A stretch of 64,000 nt of DNA from the NCBI GenBank assembly GCA_036522235.1, contig DATDGG010000191.1:1-64000 (forward strand), written 5' to 3'. Source of the stretch: VAZQ01 sp036522235 (GTDB lineage: Bacteria; Pseudomonadota; Alphaproteobacteria; Rhizobiales; Xanthobacteraceae). The notes below the pieces were generated by a model, which saw only the letters and a program-made list of their open reading frames with translations, did not search any database and had not been told where the DNA came from. Below are positions 18,161-26,580 of the stretch, piece after piece (within the stretch, counting starts at the first letter, position 1; every line of letters begins with the position of its first letter). Position numbers and translations under genes: made by a program.

Positions 18161-18289
18161 TCTGTCCTCGTTTCGTTGTCGCGCGCCCGTCATAGCATGG
18201 ACAAAAATCGATCGTCAGCCGTGCGCTTGCGAACACGCGGCCCTTCCAAATCGGCGGCAAGCCTGTATGTTGACCCCGTGACGGCCTTT

Positions 18290-18366
18290 GCGCTCGTAGC
18301 TCAGCTGGATAGAGCATCAGACTTCGAATCTGAGGGTCGGGAGTTCGAATCTCTCCGAGCGCGCCA
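18290..18366 (+). tRNA. tRNA-Arg, anticodon TCG
   Basis: 77 bases with encoded CCA. Acceptor stem GCGCTCG pairs with CGAGCGC; D-loop AGCTCAGCTGGATAGAGC; anticodon loop CTTCGAA with TCG; T-loop TTCGAAT; discriminator G. The 3' end of such genes is a common integration site. Confidence 0.97.
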
Positions 18367-18710
18367 CCTAACCATTGTCGGTCCTTTTCAGGCCTTGCAA
18401 AAGGCAGCCCAGACTAAAAAATCCATTTGGTCTGGGGTTTAGTCTGGGGAAGTTTTCCGGAAGCTGCGCTCGCACCGTATGGAGCGCGATCGAACGCGCG
18501 ATGCTTTTCCCAGACACGATCGGCGTACGTTCGATTCGGTGAAGAAAAGAAAAATGACACGGTTCAGTGGAGGTATCAGCTCCGCATCGGCTTGATGAAG
18601 AAGAAGTTCAGCATCTGCAGTTTGATCACACGAAAAACCTGCGATAACGGGTGATGAACAGCGGTTCCACGCCAAACACCCGAGGTGGAAGCCGTATGCA
18701 GGATTGCGGT
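18367..18710. other. Non-coding stretch after tRNA-Arg with an inverted repeat
   Basis: 344 bp without a supported gene. An 11-bp perfect inverted repeat CCCAGACTAAA (18408-18418) and TTTAGTCTGGG (18438-18448) lies 42 bp after the tRNA and may terminate it. A partial direct copy (TTTGGTCTGGGG) lies in its loop. A similar hairpin with a GGACTA core is found at 54614-54642. No integrase gene or copy of the tRNA 3' end was seen here. Confidence 0.5.
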
Positions 18711-19730
18711 TCACAAGCTGACTGAGCTTACCTCTGGGGCGAGTCGATGATCCGCCCTGGGAAAGCTGTGTCGCAGCTCCGATGGAGCCGCACCAAAGCG
18801 GCGGCGGAAGGTACGATTGAAATAGGATAGATCGCCGAATCCGGCCGCAAATGCGATAGCGCTGACATTCAAGCCGGCAAAACGAGGGTCGAAGAGCATT
18901 CGATGCGTGCGCGTCAGGCGCTGGCCGAGCACGAACTCCGAGAATGTGATTCCTTCCGTCTCGAACAGCATATGAATGTAGCGCGGCGTGACATGCTGGC
19001 GAAGCGCTACTGCGGTCACCGTCACGCTTGGACTGCTGAGATTTTCCAGAATATCGGCCTTGATCGCTCTCAGCCGTGCCGCCCGCACGCCACGGCGGTT
19101 CGCAATCGCCGCGCCGTCGCGCGTGGCACCAAGCGCCATCGCGATGAGGTCATGCATGTGAGTCACGCCACAATGCCGCAGCTCGGCTGTCATCAGGGCA
19201 GCGTCGTCCCGCATGATTTCCAGGTATTTCATGAGAAGCCGCAGCGCTTCATTGTCCCGCGGAATGAGCCGCATCGCCGCACGCTCGACATCGCCCACCA
19301 GCGGGACAAGCGCGACGCGCGGGACAATGAGACCGACATAGTCGCCTTGCGACGTTGTCATCCTGGCGGGTTCGGCGTGGAGCAGCCCAACGGCGTCGCC
19401 CATCCCGAGCGGCAGATCGTCGCCGAGCTGCGACACGGCCAAGAGGCCATGTTGCTTCATGAGAAGACTGAACGAATCGTCCCCCTTGGCGACCATCTCC
19501 GGCGTGCGCTGCAAACGCTGCGGCGTGGACGTCCCGGCCCACATCGCGCGCAGCCCCGGCCACTCGTGGAATGTTGCCTCGGCACGAAACGGAAGCTCCG
19601 ATTCGGCCTCGATGTCGCAAAGCACGACCTTGCGAGCGAAAAACTCGCGCCAGAAGGGAAGCCGATCGCGCTCTGGGAGATTGCTCGTAGAGTACCGTAG
19701 CGGTGCGAGGTCCGTCGCTGGCGGGCGCAT
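18711..19730 (-). CDS. AraC-family transcriptional regulator
   Basis: 339 residues. An N-terminal AraC-binding-like domain (starting about residue 15, LPERDRLPFWREFF) is followed by a C-terminal double helix-turn-helix domain (residues about 220-325), with VTVTAVALRQHVTPRYIHMLFE as the first HTH and VSAIAFAAGFGDLSYFNRTFRRRFG as the second, an archetypal AraC signature. The target genes are unknown; the neighbouring secreted-protein gene is divergent from it and 350 bp away. Confidence 0.93.
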   Translation of the reverse strand: MRPPATDLAPLRYSTSNLPERDRLPFWREFFARKVVLCDIEAESELPFRAEATFHEWPGLRAMWAGTSTPQRLQRTPEMVAKGDDSFSLLMKQHGLLAVSQLGDDLPLGMGDAVGLLHAEPARMTTSQGDYVGLIVPRVALVPLVGDVERAAMRLIPRDNEALRLLMKYLEIMRDDAALMTAELRHCGVTHMHDLIAMALGATRDGAAIANRRGVRAARLRAIKADILENLSSPSVTVTAVALRQHVTPRYIHMLFETEGITFSEFVLGQRLTRTHRMLFDPRFAGLNVSAIAFAAGFGDLSYFNRTFRRRFGAAPSELRHSFPRADHRLAPEVSSVSL

Positions 19731-20080
19731 GAAGCCCAGCTCCTGCTACTCACAGCCCCAGCGTAACCCCCATCAGAATACCACGGATGAAATTCTACAA
19801 TTTTCTCGGCAGTCTCGGAACGCGACATATTTTCCCTCCAGGCCGAGCCGTCCTTCGCTCCTGTCCAAGCTCCGCGGGCCCCAAGATGCTAGATTTAAAA
19901 GCAGAACTAGGCACGCTGGCGGCATCGCGGACGCCGAAGGTCTGCAGAAGCCAGCCTTGACGAAGGCAAGACAACAACAAGAGCAAAAACACCGCCTCTC
20001 AAGTGCAAGCAGGTCGCCTCTCCAAGTCCGCGGCAGTTCCTAGCATCAGCCTAATGCCATGCTTGATCCAGGAGGAACCA
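19731..20080. promoter_or_regulatory. Divergent intergenic region
   Basis: 350 bp between the AraC-type gene and the secreted-protein gene, AT-richer than the surrounding genes. It presumably holds both promoters. AGGAGG lies just before the start at 20081. No gene or clear operator was recognised. Confidence 0.4.
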
Positions 20081-20647
20081 ATGAAGCCCATGAACGCGAG
20101 CAGAATCGCGGGACGCGCCGCAGCGATGACATTTGTCAAAGTAGCACTTCTGTCCGGGGTGCTCGTGACCTTTGCCCCCGGGGCTGTCCTAGGAGACCCG
20201 ATTGATAAGAAGGGGACCACGCCCTATGTCACGCACTTCATTTTTCGGCCCTTGATGAACATTGACATTCCCGGCCTCGGTACGGCCACTCCGCTGGAGG
20301 CGGTCGGGACTACCCAGAATATGAAGGGAGAGAAGATGCTCGACAAGATGTCAGCACATTGCGCAGCGCTGAGCGTAGCGTCGGGCAGCAAGAAATACAT
20401 TGACGGCGCCTGCGTGCTCGCCGATAGCGACGGCGACAAAATCTTTTCGACCTTCGATACTCGCGACCTCGATAAGTCGCAGCCGAAAATGGATTGTGGC
20501 ACGCATATCATCACGGGCGGCACCGGCAAGTACGCGGGAATTACCGGCAGTGAGCCATTTGCTTGCATAACGATGCCTGCGCTGGCTGGTCCCGGCAGCT
20601 ATACCGCGATGGACATTCCGCATAACACGACGTGGGAGATCAAATAG
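20081..20647 (+). CDS. Secreted protein of unknown function
   Basis: 188 residues with a signal peptide of about 38 residues. The mature part contains two or three Cys and segments such as SGSKKYIDGACVLADSDGDKIF and THIITGGTGKYAGITG. The GGTGKYAGITG pattern is reminiscent of small beta-barrel (allene-oxide-cyclase/calycin-like) proteins, but this is not a firm assignment. ATG at 20081 is chosen for its AGGAGG; the upstream extension lacks a signal peptide start. Confidence 0.72.
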   Translation: MKPMNASRIAGRAAAMTFVKVALLSGVLVTFAPGAVLGDPIDKKGTTPYVTHFIFRPLMNIDIPGLGTATPLEAVGTTQNMKGEKMLDKMSAHCAALSVASGSKKYIDGACVLADSDGDKIFSTFDTRDLDKSQPKMDCGTHIITGGTGKYAGITGSEPFACITMPALAGPGSYTAMDIPHNTTWEIK

Positions 20648-20996
20648 ACCGTGATGTCGCTGTTGCAAGCCCCGGGCGCCAAGGCCCGGCTCCAACGAAA
20701 TTGAATGATGGTCCCGCAGGCCGTCGCAGTCTTGACGACGAGAGCGCGCAACGGGCTCCACCATCATACGGCCACGGCAACGCAATGGCGCCGATCTTTA
20801 TTGACCGTGGGGCGCCCAACATTCGCCGGAGCATGCAGCGGTCTCCGGCCTTCCGTTCACGACTATCGTTCGCCGCTGCATCCTCATGCAGCTTCGAGCC
20901 ACCGCCCCCTTGATCGAACCGAGGCGGGTTCCGCTCTGCTGGACCGGGACTGGCCAGTCTTGCGGCAGCAAGGGCGGTGCAAACGGGAGGTATATC
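20648..20996. other. Intergenic stretch before the MBL-fold gene
   Basis: 349 bp. I see no supported gene; open frames here look like noise. GGGAGG at the right end serves the next gene. A GC-rich imperfect repeat at 20669-20690 may be a weak terminator of the upstream gene. Confidence 0.35.
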
Positions 20997-22139
20997 ATGT
21001 CAATCGACCAGTGCGATTCATTGGATCGGCGCGATGTCCTGTGCAGGGGCGGCGCCGGTATGTTCAGCGCGATTGTGGCAACCCTGATCGGCGACGCGAA
21101 GCCGGTACGCGCTGACGCGATCTCGGGATCGGTTCCCGAGATCGACCGCGTGGCTGTACGTGTGGTGGTCGATAGCTATCAATTCGCGGTCGCGCCCAGC
21201 CGGAAGGTCACCAATGTGGATATCGAGCACTTCGGCTGGGGTATCGGCAACGACAAGCCGCCCGGCAAGACGCTGATCAGCGAATTCGGTCTGTCGATGC
21301 ACGTCGAGTCGCGGCGCGGCACCGAGACACGAAATATCCTGATTGATTTCGGCTTCACGCCGGACGCGCTGATCAACAATTCAAATCTCGTGGGGATCGA
21401 TCCAGCCGGACTTGACGCCCTCGTTTTGAGTCACGGCCACTACGATCATTTTGGCGGTCTCGCCGGCTTCTTGCAGCAGAACAACAGCAAGCTGAAAGCC
21501 AAGCTGCCGATTTATATCGGCGGGGAGGAGGCGTTCTGCTCGCGCGAGTGGACGGCGCCGCCGGTGCGCGGCGACTTCGGCGCCCTGGATCGCAAAGCGC
21601 TGCAGAACGCCAATCTTACGGTGAAATATGCGGAAGGACCGGCGCTCGTCGCCGATCACGGTTTCACCACAGGTCAAATCGGCCAGGCAAGCTTTGAGAA
21701 GCTGCTATCTCCCAGCGCCATGAGGATCGGCGTGGACCACGGGATGGGCTGCTATGCGGAGCGGCTTCCGGACGACACGCGGACGAAGGCGATCATCCCG
21801 GATCAGTTTCGGCATGAGATTGCCACCGCGTTCAACCTAAAGGCACGTGGGCTGATCGTTCTGACTTCCTGCAGCCATCGCGGAGTGATCAACGCAATCA
21901 AGCAGGCCCAAGCGTCGTCGGGCGTCAAGAAAGTTCACGCTGTTATCGGCGGCTTCCACCTCGCGCCTTATAGTGAGGACTATGTGCGCGAGACGATCAG
22001 GGCGCTCAAGGACATCGATATCGACTACGTCATCCCGCTGCACTGCACCGGTGAGCCGTTTTACGACATGGCCAAGGCCGAGATGCCGAGCAAGCTGCTG
22101 CGCTCCTACACGGGGACGCGCTTCGTCTTCGGTGCCTGA
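20997..22139 (+). CDS. Exported metallo-beta-lactamase-fold protein, COG1237-like
   Basis: 380 residues. The metal-binding motif SHGHYDH is at residues 145-151, and a later SCSHRGVINAI segment is typical of the COG1237 group, some of which are annotated as dihydropterin-ribofuranosylaminobenzene phosphate synthases of the methanopterin pathway. The N-terminus has a twin Arg (LDRRDVLCRGGAGMFSAIVATLIG) followed by a hydrophobic stretch and an ADA cleavage site, so it looks Tat-exported. That makes a cytoplasmic cofactor-synthesis role doubtful. Start at 20997 follows GGGAGG. It is convergent with the mfnF-like gene. Confidence 0.8.
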   Translation: MSIDQCDSLDRRDVLCRGGAGMFSAIVATLIGDAKPVRADAISGSVPEIDRVAVRVVVDSYQFAVAPSRKVTNVDIEHFGWGIGNDKPPGKTLISEFGLSMHVESRRGTETRNILIDFGFTPDALINNSNLVGIDPAGLDALVLSHGHYDHFGGLAGFLQQNNSKLKAKLPIYIGGEEAFCSREWTAPPVRGDFGALDRKALQNANLTVKYAEGPALVADHGFTTGQIGQASFEKLLSPSAMRIGVDHGMGCYAERLPDDTRTKAIIPDQFRHEIATAFNLKARGLIVLTSCSHRGVINAIKQAQASSGVKKVHAVIGGFHLAPYSEDYVRETIRALKDIDIDYVIPLHCTGEPFYDMAKAEMPSKLLRSYTGTRFVFGA

Positions 22140-22193
22140 GCGGGCAGGGATCGGGCGCATTGACTAGGCGCGAAAAGCCGCGATGCAGAGATG

Positions 22194-23228
22194 TCATGCC
22201 GTTTCATGTGGGGCCAGCAAGGCGAGCGCCGTTGCAGGCGCACAATGTGATGCCCGGTCGCGTGCCTCCGGAGCGACATCAAGCATTGTGCCGAAGGCGA
22301 TATGCTTGCGGCCCAGGCGCTGCGCGACCTCCCCCACGACCGCATCGCCGATGCCGGCCGCGACGATCGGTGCGTCAGCAGTCAGGGTGCGGCTCGACAG
22401 GACGAGCCGCGCCCCGTCGACTACGGCCCGAATTTGCGCCTCGGCAAACCATCGTGCCAGGGCCGCCCACGCCTCATCGTCGGCACCCTGGGCATCGCAC
22501 CCCACCATGCGCGCCAGTCGTGCCCGTGACGCCTCGACAGTCTTTGCCCGGCCATCGGCCGTTGCCATCTGATCGACCCCCTCGGGCAAGCTCCCAAGAA
22601 TGCGATGGACGTCAGCCATGGTTGCGAAATACTCGTTGATCAGCGGCATCCAGTGGCCTGCGAACGGGGCGCGGTCGGCAACCGCCATTACGAAGGTGCG
22701 CACCAGCCCCGTGTAAACCAGCTCTCCGGCCGCCAGGCGCTCCGCGTCCGTGTATCCGCGCGCCGCAACCGCCCCGTCAACGATCGGCACCAGATCGGTC
22801 GTGGTAGAACCCATGTCCACGAACAGTGCCACGCGCCGAACGCGAGCGACCAAGGAAGCGCTGGCGAACCAGTTGGCTGAGGCGATGTCTTCGACATGCT
22901 CACGAGCGTCCTGCGGCCGAATGAAGCCAGCCCGCCCGGCGTAGAGGGAGACCGCGTCAGGCGCGAGCTCGCGCACCGCCATCGTCGAGAGGCTTTCGAC
23001 CCCCTCGATGCGGGATGAGAATGTATCTGCCAACTCGCCCGTCATCGTGACGACGTGGCGATGGGCGGTGCCAATCCGAGCTTTGGCTTCGGTGAAGGAT
23101 TGCGCAAGCCGGTCCAGACCCAGGCGCAGCGGCGACGCGACCTGGATGGCGTCTACAACGCGACCGTTCTCCGCACGGGCGGCCTTGAGATGCGCCCCCC
23201 CGACGTCCCATCCAATGACGACTCCCAT
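22194..23228 (-). CDS. mfnF: H4MPT-linked C1 transfer pathway protein, MfnF-like kinase-fold enzyme
   Basis: 344 residues of the hydantoinase/oxoprolinase-like ATPase fold: GWDVGGAHLKAA near the start and FVDMGSTTTDLVPI in the middle are the two phosphate-binding motifs. In archaea MfnF joins the aminomethylfuran diphosphate to glutamyl-tyramine in methanofuran synthesis. In methylotrophs relatives sit in H4MPT/methylofuran clusters, as here. It is divergent from the HisA-like gene. Confidence 0.87.
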   Translation of the reverse strand: MGVVIGWDVGGAHLKAARAENGRVVDAIQVASPLRLGLDRLAQSFTEAKARIGTAHRHVVTMTGELADTFSSRIEGVESLSTMAVRELAPDAVSLYAGRAGFIRPQDAREHVEDIASANWFASASLVARVRRVALFVDMGSTTTDLVPIVDGAVAARGYTDAERLAAGELVYTGLVRTFVMAVADRAPFAGHWMPLINEYFATMADVHRILGSLPEGVDQMATADGRAKTVEASRARLARMVGCDAQGADDEAWAALARWFAEAQIRAVVDGARLVLSSRTLTADAPIVAAGIGDAVVGEVAQRLGRKHIAFGTMLDVAPEARDRASHCAPATALALLAPHETA

Positions 23229-23285
23229 ATTCTACCTGCATCGGTCCGTGTGATACCTTCATGATCGTACCTTGTTTCTTGTGTC

Positions 23286-23993
23286 ATGAGTTGCTCAACG
23301 ATGGAGATTATTCCAGTTCTCGATCTCAAGGGCCGAGTGGTTGTTCGTGCCCGCATGGGCCAACGTGATCAATATCGGCCAATCAAGACGCCCCTGTCGC
23401 CCACCAGCGATCCCGTCGATGTTACGCGTGGCCTGCTGTCGGTCCATCCGTTCAAGACACTTTACATTGCCGATCTCGACGCCATCGAAGGGAAGGGAGA
23501 CCATCGGCATACTTTGACGCGCCTGAAGGCGGCGTTTCCGCAGCTCACGGTCTGGATCGACAACGGCATCGCGGATCGTCACCGTGCCGAGGATTGGCTC
23601 GATGCGGGATTGGGTCATCTGGTCCTCGGCAGCGAGACACAGGCTGATATCACGCTCGTGCGCCATTTCGCCGCGGATACACGGGTTGTTCTTTCGCTCG
23701 ACTTCCGCGGCCTGTCATTTCAAGGGCCACCGGAACTCCTGAACGAGCCGACCTGCTGGCCGCAGAGAGTGATCGTCATGACACTCGCACGTGTGGGCAG
23801 CGACGCCGGCCCGGACTTCGAGACGCTGTCTATGATCCGCCGTGTGGCGCCGGAGAAAAAGGTTCTTGCGGCAGGGGGCGTGCGGAATGCTGCCGATCTG
23901 GGCTTGCTGAAGCGCGCCGGTATTTCAGGCGCGCTTGTCGCGTCATGCCTGCACGATGGCCGTTTGCGCGGCTCGGAGATCGCGAGACTTTGA
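23286..23993 (+). CDS. HisA/HisF-like TIM-barrel protein of the H4MPT cluster
   Basis: 235 residues. The N-terminus MEIIPVLDLKGRVVVRA and the C-terminal AAGGVRNAADLGLLKRAGISGALVASCLHDG follow the HisA/HisF barrel pattern with phosphate-binding loops. No other histidine gene is nearby. HisA-like genes of unknown role are known in bacterial H4MPT clusters, so a role in pterin or furan cofactor synthesis is likely. The start may be 23286 or 23301; neither has a clear ribosome-binding site. Confidence 0.82.
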   Translation: MSCSTMEIIPVLDLKGRVVVRARMGQRDQYRPIKTPLSPTSDPVDVTRGLLSVHPFKTLYIADLDAIEGKGDHRHTLTRLKAAFPQLTVWIDNGIADRHRAEDWLDAGLGHLVLGSETQADITLVRHFAADTRVVLSLDFRGLSFQGPPELLNEPTCWPQRVIVMTLARVGSDAGPDFETLSMIRRVAPEKKVLAAGGVRNAADLGLLKRAGISGALVASCLHDGRLRGSEIARL

Positions 23994-24117
23994 GATCAGC
24001 GGTATTCGGGTAAAGCCAGACTGAAAGTGCAACATACCTCATGGGCCGGCACCTCTGGCCAGCCCGCCATGGAGACAGTCAAAACGGCCGCGCTCGACGT
24101 CCTGCGGGACCCCGATC

Positions 24118-24624
24118 CTACGCGGCGAAGGGGTGCTTGACCTGGTCGCGTTTGGCGATGACCTCAGCCGCCTTCGGCTCGCCCTGGACTGCCCGCGCGA
24201 TCGCTTCCTTGGTGGCGCGGTAGTTGTAGTCCTGGATTTTCTTGTCGTCGGAAGCTTCCCAGTGGATGAAAACTCCGGCGCAAACAAAGAGATTGTCGGC
24301 TTCGTTCTCCGGAATAACCCCTTCCGCGACACTATCGGCCACGGCCATCGCGATCGCACGCTGCGCCGGGCCAAACATCTGGACGGCCTGTTTCGCACCC
24401 TTGATGGTAACTTTGTTGAACAATACCGTCGCAGGCTTGCACATCAGATTCGGCGCCACCAGGGCAAGAAGCGCGGTGAAGCCGTCCTTTTGGTTTGTCA
24501 GACAGTTGGCGAACGCCGTTTCGGCTGCGCTTCCACGTGGTCCCATGATGAGGTCGATGTGGGCAACTTCGTTACCCTCGCCGACAAGCGACTCACCTAT
24601 GCAGAGTGCATTGATTTTTGCCAT
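24118..24624 (-). CDS. fae: Formaldehyde-activating enzyme
   Basis: 168 residues. Fae condenses formaldehyde with H4MPT to methylene-H4MPT, the entry step of the pathway. The sequence has the family start (INALCIGESLVGEGNEVAHIDLIMG, with the His22 expected to be catalytic) and the conserved GPAQRAIAMAVADSVAEG. ATG at 24624 is chosen because GGAG lies 6 bases upstream; the ATG at 24630 abuts it. Probable last gene of the minus-strand C1 operon, but after a gap of 145 bp, so it may also have its own promoter. Confidence 0.96.
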   Translation of the reverse strand: MAKINALCIGESLVGEGNEVAHIDLIMGPRGSAAETAFANCLTNQKDGFTALLALVAPNLMCKPATVLFNKVTIKGAKQAVQMFGPAQRAIAMAVADSVAEGVIPENEADNLFVCAGVFIHWEASDDKKIQDYNYRATKEAIARAVQGEPKAAEVIAKRDQVKHPFAA

Positions 24625-24769
24625 CGCCATCTCCTTTCCAAGGAACAACAAAGCCGCTCGCGCGCCGAAGCATCGCGCGCTCGGCACAACGGCTATCCTT
24701 GTTTTCAGCGTCCGGCATCGGCCGGACCGGTTAGCCAGATAGCGGCGGAGCTCTCTCCGCGGCGAAAAG

Positions 24770-25633
24770 TCAATCACTGTTGCGCGCCGAGGGCAAGATG
24801 TTCCGTAGGCGATGAGTAAACAGAGTCGCGACCGTCAGATCCGCGCTGGTACCCGGGTTGAGGTCTCTCTCTTTCAACGATCTATCCCAGGCCAGCAAAT
24901 CGGGCAGAAGGTAGGCAGGACTTTCGCTGGATTGCAGCCGCGTATAAAACGGCAGTGAGTTGCGGCGTATCTCCTCTGCGGCTGTCGCGCCATGCTTGCG
25001 GACGACATGGCTGTCCGGAAACGCGGACAGAAAGCCAAGATAGACTGCGAGCGTTGCCCAGCCTGGTTGCATCGCCCGCGATAGAGCCGCCTCGAGCAGG
25101 GGTTCGCCTCGACCGAAGATATCCTCGAATGTCGAAACGTATTGGTAGGCAATCCTATCGCGATGCGCCGCCTCTGCCATCGCATGTCTCAGAGTGACGG
25201 TGGCGGGCTCGAAAACATCGTGTCGCTGCGCGCGTCCCAGGCCTGCCGGCGAAGCCCGCACAATGGCGCGGAAGGCGAGGCTGGCATCTTCGACATCGAG
25301 GCTCTCGAGCACATGTGCGAGCGCCGTGCGAAGGTCAGGAGGATCGACGTCGGCCGCGGCTGCAAGCGGTGCACACAGCAGGATGATTCCGAGATTGGTG
25401 TTGGCGCCAACAGCGGTGAGTGTCGCCTCGACTGCCGCGAGAATCCGCGCACCGACCCGCGCCCCGGCCACCGAGATGGCTTCCGCAGCTGCCGTCGCGC
25501 TCCGATGAAATTCGGAAGCCGTCATTCGGTGGCCGTCGGCAAAGATATGAACATTACCGGGCTTTGGCGCGTCGAGCTCATCAAGACAGGCTGCTTTGAA
25601 TGCCGCAGCGATCTTGGCTGCCAGAACGGTCAT
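24770..25633 (-). CDS. CitG/MdcB-like triphosphoribosyl-dephospho-CoA synthase family protein
   Basis: 287 residues. The CitG-type motifs LDELDAPKPGNVH and GANTNLGIILLCAPLA are clear. The characterised members make the prosthetic group precursor of citrate or malonate lyase, but no such lyase is here. Members of the family recur in H4MPT clusters, where a transfer of a ribose phosphate group to a cofactor precursor would make sense; that role is inferred. Start at 25633 overlaps the stop of the upstream ligase gene by four bases. Confidence 0.83.
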   Translation of the reverse strand: MTVLAAKIAAAFKAACLDELDAPKPGNVHIFADGHRMTASEFHRSATAAAEAISVAGARVGARILAAVEATLTAVGANTNLGIILLCAPLAAAADVDPPDLRTALAHVLESLDVEDASLAFRAIVRASPAGLGRAQRHDVFEPATVTLRHAMAEAAHRDRIAYQYVSTFEDIFGRGEPLLEAALSRAMQPGWATLAVYLGFLSAFPDSHVVRKHGATAAEEIRRNSLPFYTRLQSSESPAYLLPDLLAWDRSLKERDLNPGTSADLTVATLFTHRLRNILPSARNSD

Positions 25634-26580
25634 GCGATCGCCTCTCGCCGCGCCTGTATGTTGAGCGCGGCGATCAGGTCGCCTGCAAGGATCGACGAAA
25701 TGCTGACGTGGTTGACCTTCTGCAACCCGGCCCACGCCGGCATGCTGTTGACCTCGAGGACGGTCGGCCGCCCATCGATGCCATAGATGATGTCGACTCC
25801 GGCAAAGTCGGCGCCGACCGCTGCCGTAGCGCGAACAGCCAGTTCCCCGATTTCCCCGTCGGCAACGGCCGCCACTGGCTTGCCTCCGCGCTTAACGTTG
25901 GTGATCCAGTGTGGGGCGTGCCGCATCATGGCGGCAACGGCGCGTCCCCGGGACACGAGAACACGAAAGTCCCGGAAGCCGTCGCGTTCGACCGCAACGT
26001 AGCGCTGCAAGTAATAGACACCGGAAACAAAGTCAGGCTCGGGAATATCCGCCTCCGTCTGGATCAATCGCAGGCCGCGGCCTTGCGAGCCAAAGAGCGG
26101 CTTCAGGACAAGCGGACCGCAAGTGGCCTCTCGCTGTACGATCGTTCGCGCCGCCTCCGGGGACTCCGTGGCCCAAGTGGCCGGCGTCGGAATGCCGGCC
26201 CGAGCCAGCAGAAAGCTCGTCATCGATTTGTCCACGCAGCGCTCTATGGCGCGTGCGTCATTCCAGACCATGATACCGGTCTCGCGTAACGCATGGAGAA
26301 TACCGAGGCGCAGCGTCACCGCTTGAAACGTGCCGCCCGACATCGTGCGGACCATTACGGCATCAGGCAGACGGTCGCCGAATCCGGCGATGTTCAGCCC
26401 GGATGGACTCTGTGTCGTGAATCCACATAGTGGCAGGCTGACCGCAACCGCACGGGTCCCCAACGCGGCGAGTGCTTTCGATAGCGTTCGCGCATGCCAA
26501 TCAACGCCGTCGACCACGAGCGCGACGATCGGGAGGCGCGCCGGCGGCTCGGCGCTGAGCGTGTTAGGCGAATGATGCAT
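25630..26580 (-). CDS. RimK-type ATP-grasp ligase, MptN-like
   Basis: 316 residues with ATP-grasp features: CGPLVLKPLFGSQGRGLRLI (nucleotide-binding loop), YYLQRYVAVERDGFRDFRVLV, and GVDIIYGIDGRPTVLEVNSMP (metal-binding end). RimK-type ligases add glutamate. In methanogens the relative MptN adds glutamate to H4MPT; here it could extend H4MPT or methylofuran. It overlaps mch by 17 bases and the CitG-like gene by 4, so it is translationally coupled. Confidence 0.87.
   Translation of the reverse strand: MHHSPNTLSAEPPARLPIVALVVDGVDWHARTLSKALAALGTRAVAVSLPLCGFTTQSPSGLNIAGFGDRLPDAVMVRTMSGGTFQAVTLRLGILHALRETGIMVWNDARAIERCVDKSMTSFLLARAGIPTPATWATESPEAARTIVQREATCGPLVLKPLFGSQGRGLRLIQTEADIPEPDFVSGVYYLQRYVAVERDGFRDFRVLVSRGRAVAAMMRHAPHWITNVKRGGKPVAAVADGEIGELAVRATAAVGADFAGVDIIYGIDGRPTVLEVNSMPAWAGLQKVNHVSISSILAGDLIAALNIQARREAIA

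Noticed and set aside
18367..18710. Integrase or attachment-site remnant after tRNA-Arg
   Set aside because: No integrase motif, and no second copy of the tRNA 3' end was found by eye within the window. Only the inverted repeat is supported.
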